Origin: an uncultured Oscillospiraceae bacterium
GTDB taxonomy: Bacteria; Bacillota; Clostridia; Oscillospirales; Ruminococcaceae
Length of the DNA stretch: 41,176 bases
Reading direction: 5' to 3'
NCBI GenBank assembly: GCA_900540595.1
Contig: UQGL01000024.1
Location: 1 to 41,176 of the forward strand
Both the position numbers and the translations under genes were made by a program. Below the pieces are notes generated by a model, which searched no databases, was not told the origin of the DNA, and saw only the letters and a list, made by a program, of their open reading frames with translations. Positions 41,026 to 41,176 of this stretch are shown here, piece after piece. Position 1 is the first letter of the stretch. Each line of letters begins with the position of its first letter.

Positions 41026-41053
41026 TTTTTTGAAGAAGAAATTCTTCAAAAAA
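41026..41053. repeat. AT-rich perfect inverted repeat upstream of rRNA P2
   Basis: TTTTTTGAAGAA (41026-41037) and its complement (41042-41053) enclose GAAA. It ends 15 bp before the P2 -35 element. It could act as an UP-like element or a terminator for P1 transcripts, but there is no T-run after it. Confidence 0.75.
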
Positions 41054-41068
41054 CTTTCAGAAAACCCC

Positions 41069-41097
41069 TTGACAATCAAGTGATTCTGATATATAAT
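41069..41097 (+). promoter_or_regulatory. rRNA operon promoter P2
   Basis: TTGACA (41069-41074), 17-bp spacer, TATAAT (41092-41097), full consensus, preceded by GAAAACCCC as in P1. AAGCTGTC again begins 4 bp after the -10. Confidence 0.92.
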
Positions 41098-41176
41098 ATA
41101 CAAGCTGTCACGGAGACGCGACAGCACAGCAGGACCTTGAAAATTGAACAAAACTGAAACTTGTGGAACCTTGATC
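41098..41176 (+). other. rRNA operon leader, running toward 16S rRNA
   Basis: After P2 the leader contains a GCTGTC/GACAGC hairpin (about 41104-41127) and the segment CCTTGAAAATTGAACAAA, a typical Firmicutes motif just ahead of 16S rRNA. The last bases, TTGATC, could already be the first bases of the 16S gene (usual start region TTTGATCCTGG), but the window ends there, so this cannot be settled. Confidence 0.75.

Overview
The window looks like a chromosomal stretch from a GC-rich (about 60% G+C) gut Clostridium of the Oscillospiraceae/Ruminococcaceae type (Faecalibacterium, Gemmiger or Subdoligranulum are the kind of genera that fit). Reasons: AGGAGG-type ribosome sites, lipoprotein boxes, class B sortase with Cna-B-like pilins, YitT, YtrA-type GntR and OppBCDFA families typical of Firmicutes, and many GC-rich dispersed hairpin repeats. 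The genus is an inference. The two ends lie in sequence that is repeated in genomes (a MITE-like repeat at the left, an rRNA operon leader at the right), so the window is probably a whole assembly contig.

Layout. 1-6855: a repeat remnant, a secreted GHL10-type glycosidase, then a complete sortase-built pilus operon: tip adhesin, signal-peptidase-like chaperone lacking its catalytic residues, major pilin, class B sortase, base pilin, strong terminator. The order matches the streptococcal FCT-3 pilus (cpa-sipA-fctA-srtC-fctB). 6861-10618: oleate hydratase, a candidate small RNA with two hairpins sharing one loop, a 172-bp MITE-like element with a possible target duplication, a TetR regulator and a Nudix hydrolase.

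10800-19148: arginine biosynthesis operon argG-argH-argC-argJ-argB-argD behind two promoters and a canonical ARG box. Every intercistronic gap is filled by a palindromic repeat: four copies of family A and one of family B. argF lies apart at 32421-33407 on the minus strand. ARG-like boxes also sit at the argF and oppA promoters, suggesting that ArgR links arginine synthesis with peptide uptake. 19149-25597: YitT membrane protein, an unknown lipoprotein, a DMT exporter, a polar amino-acid ABC transporter behind a leader terminator, and an aldo/keto reductase with two 4Fe-4S motifs. 25690-25868: tRNA-Arg(ACG), minus strand.

25982-32258: oppBCDF and oppA for oligopeptide uptake, with a second short leader terminator. 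32421-34793: argF and a Y-family polymerase from back-to-back promoters. 34850-38285: a GntR/YtrA-type repressor and an ABC system with two near-identical operators. 38325-40518: membrane anti-sigma-like protein, ECF sigma factor and CorA, all on the minus strand. 40647-41176: dispersed hairpins and tandem consensus promoters of an rRNA operon, whose 16S gene should begin at or just beyond the end.

The most unusual material is in the non-coding DNA: the palindromic elements with 7-bp tandem arms that precisely occupy the arg operon gaps, their hairpin modules with base-pair covariation, and the two leader terminators ahead of nutrient transporters.
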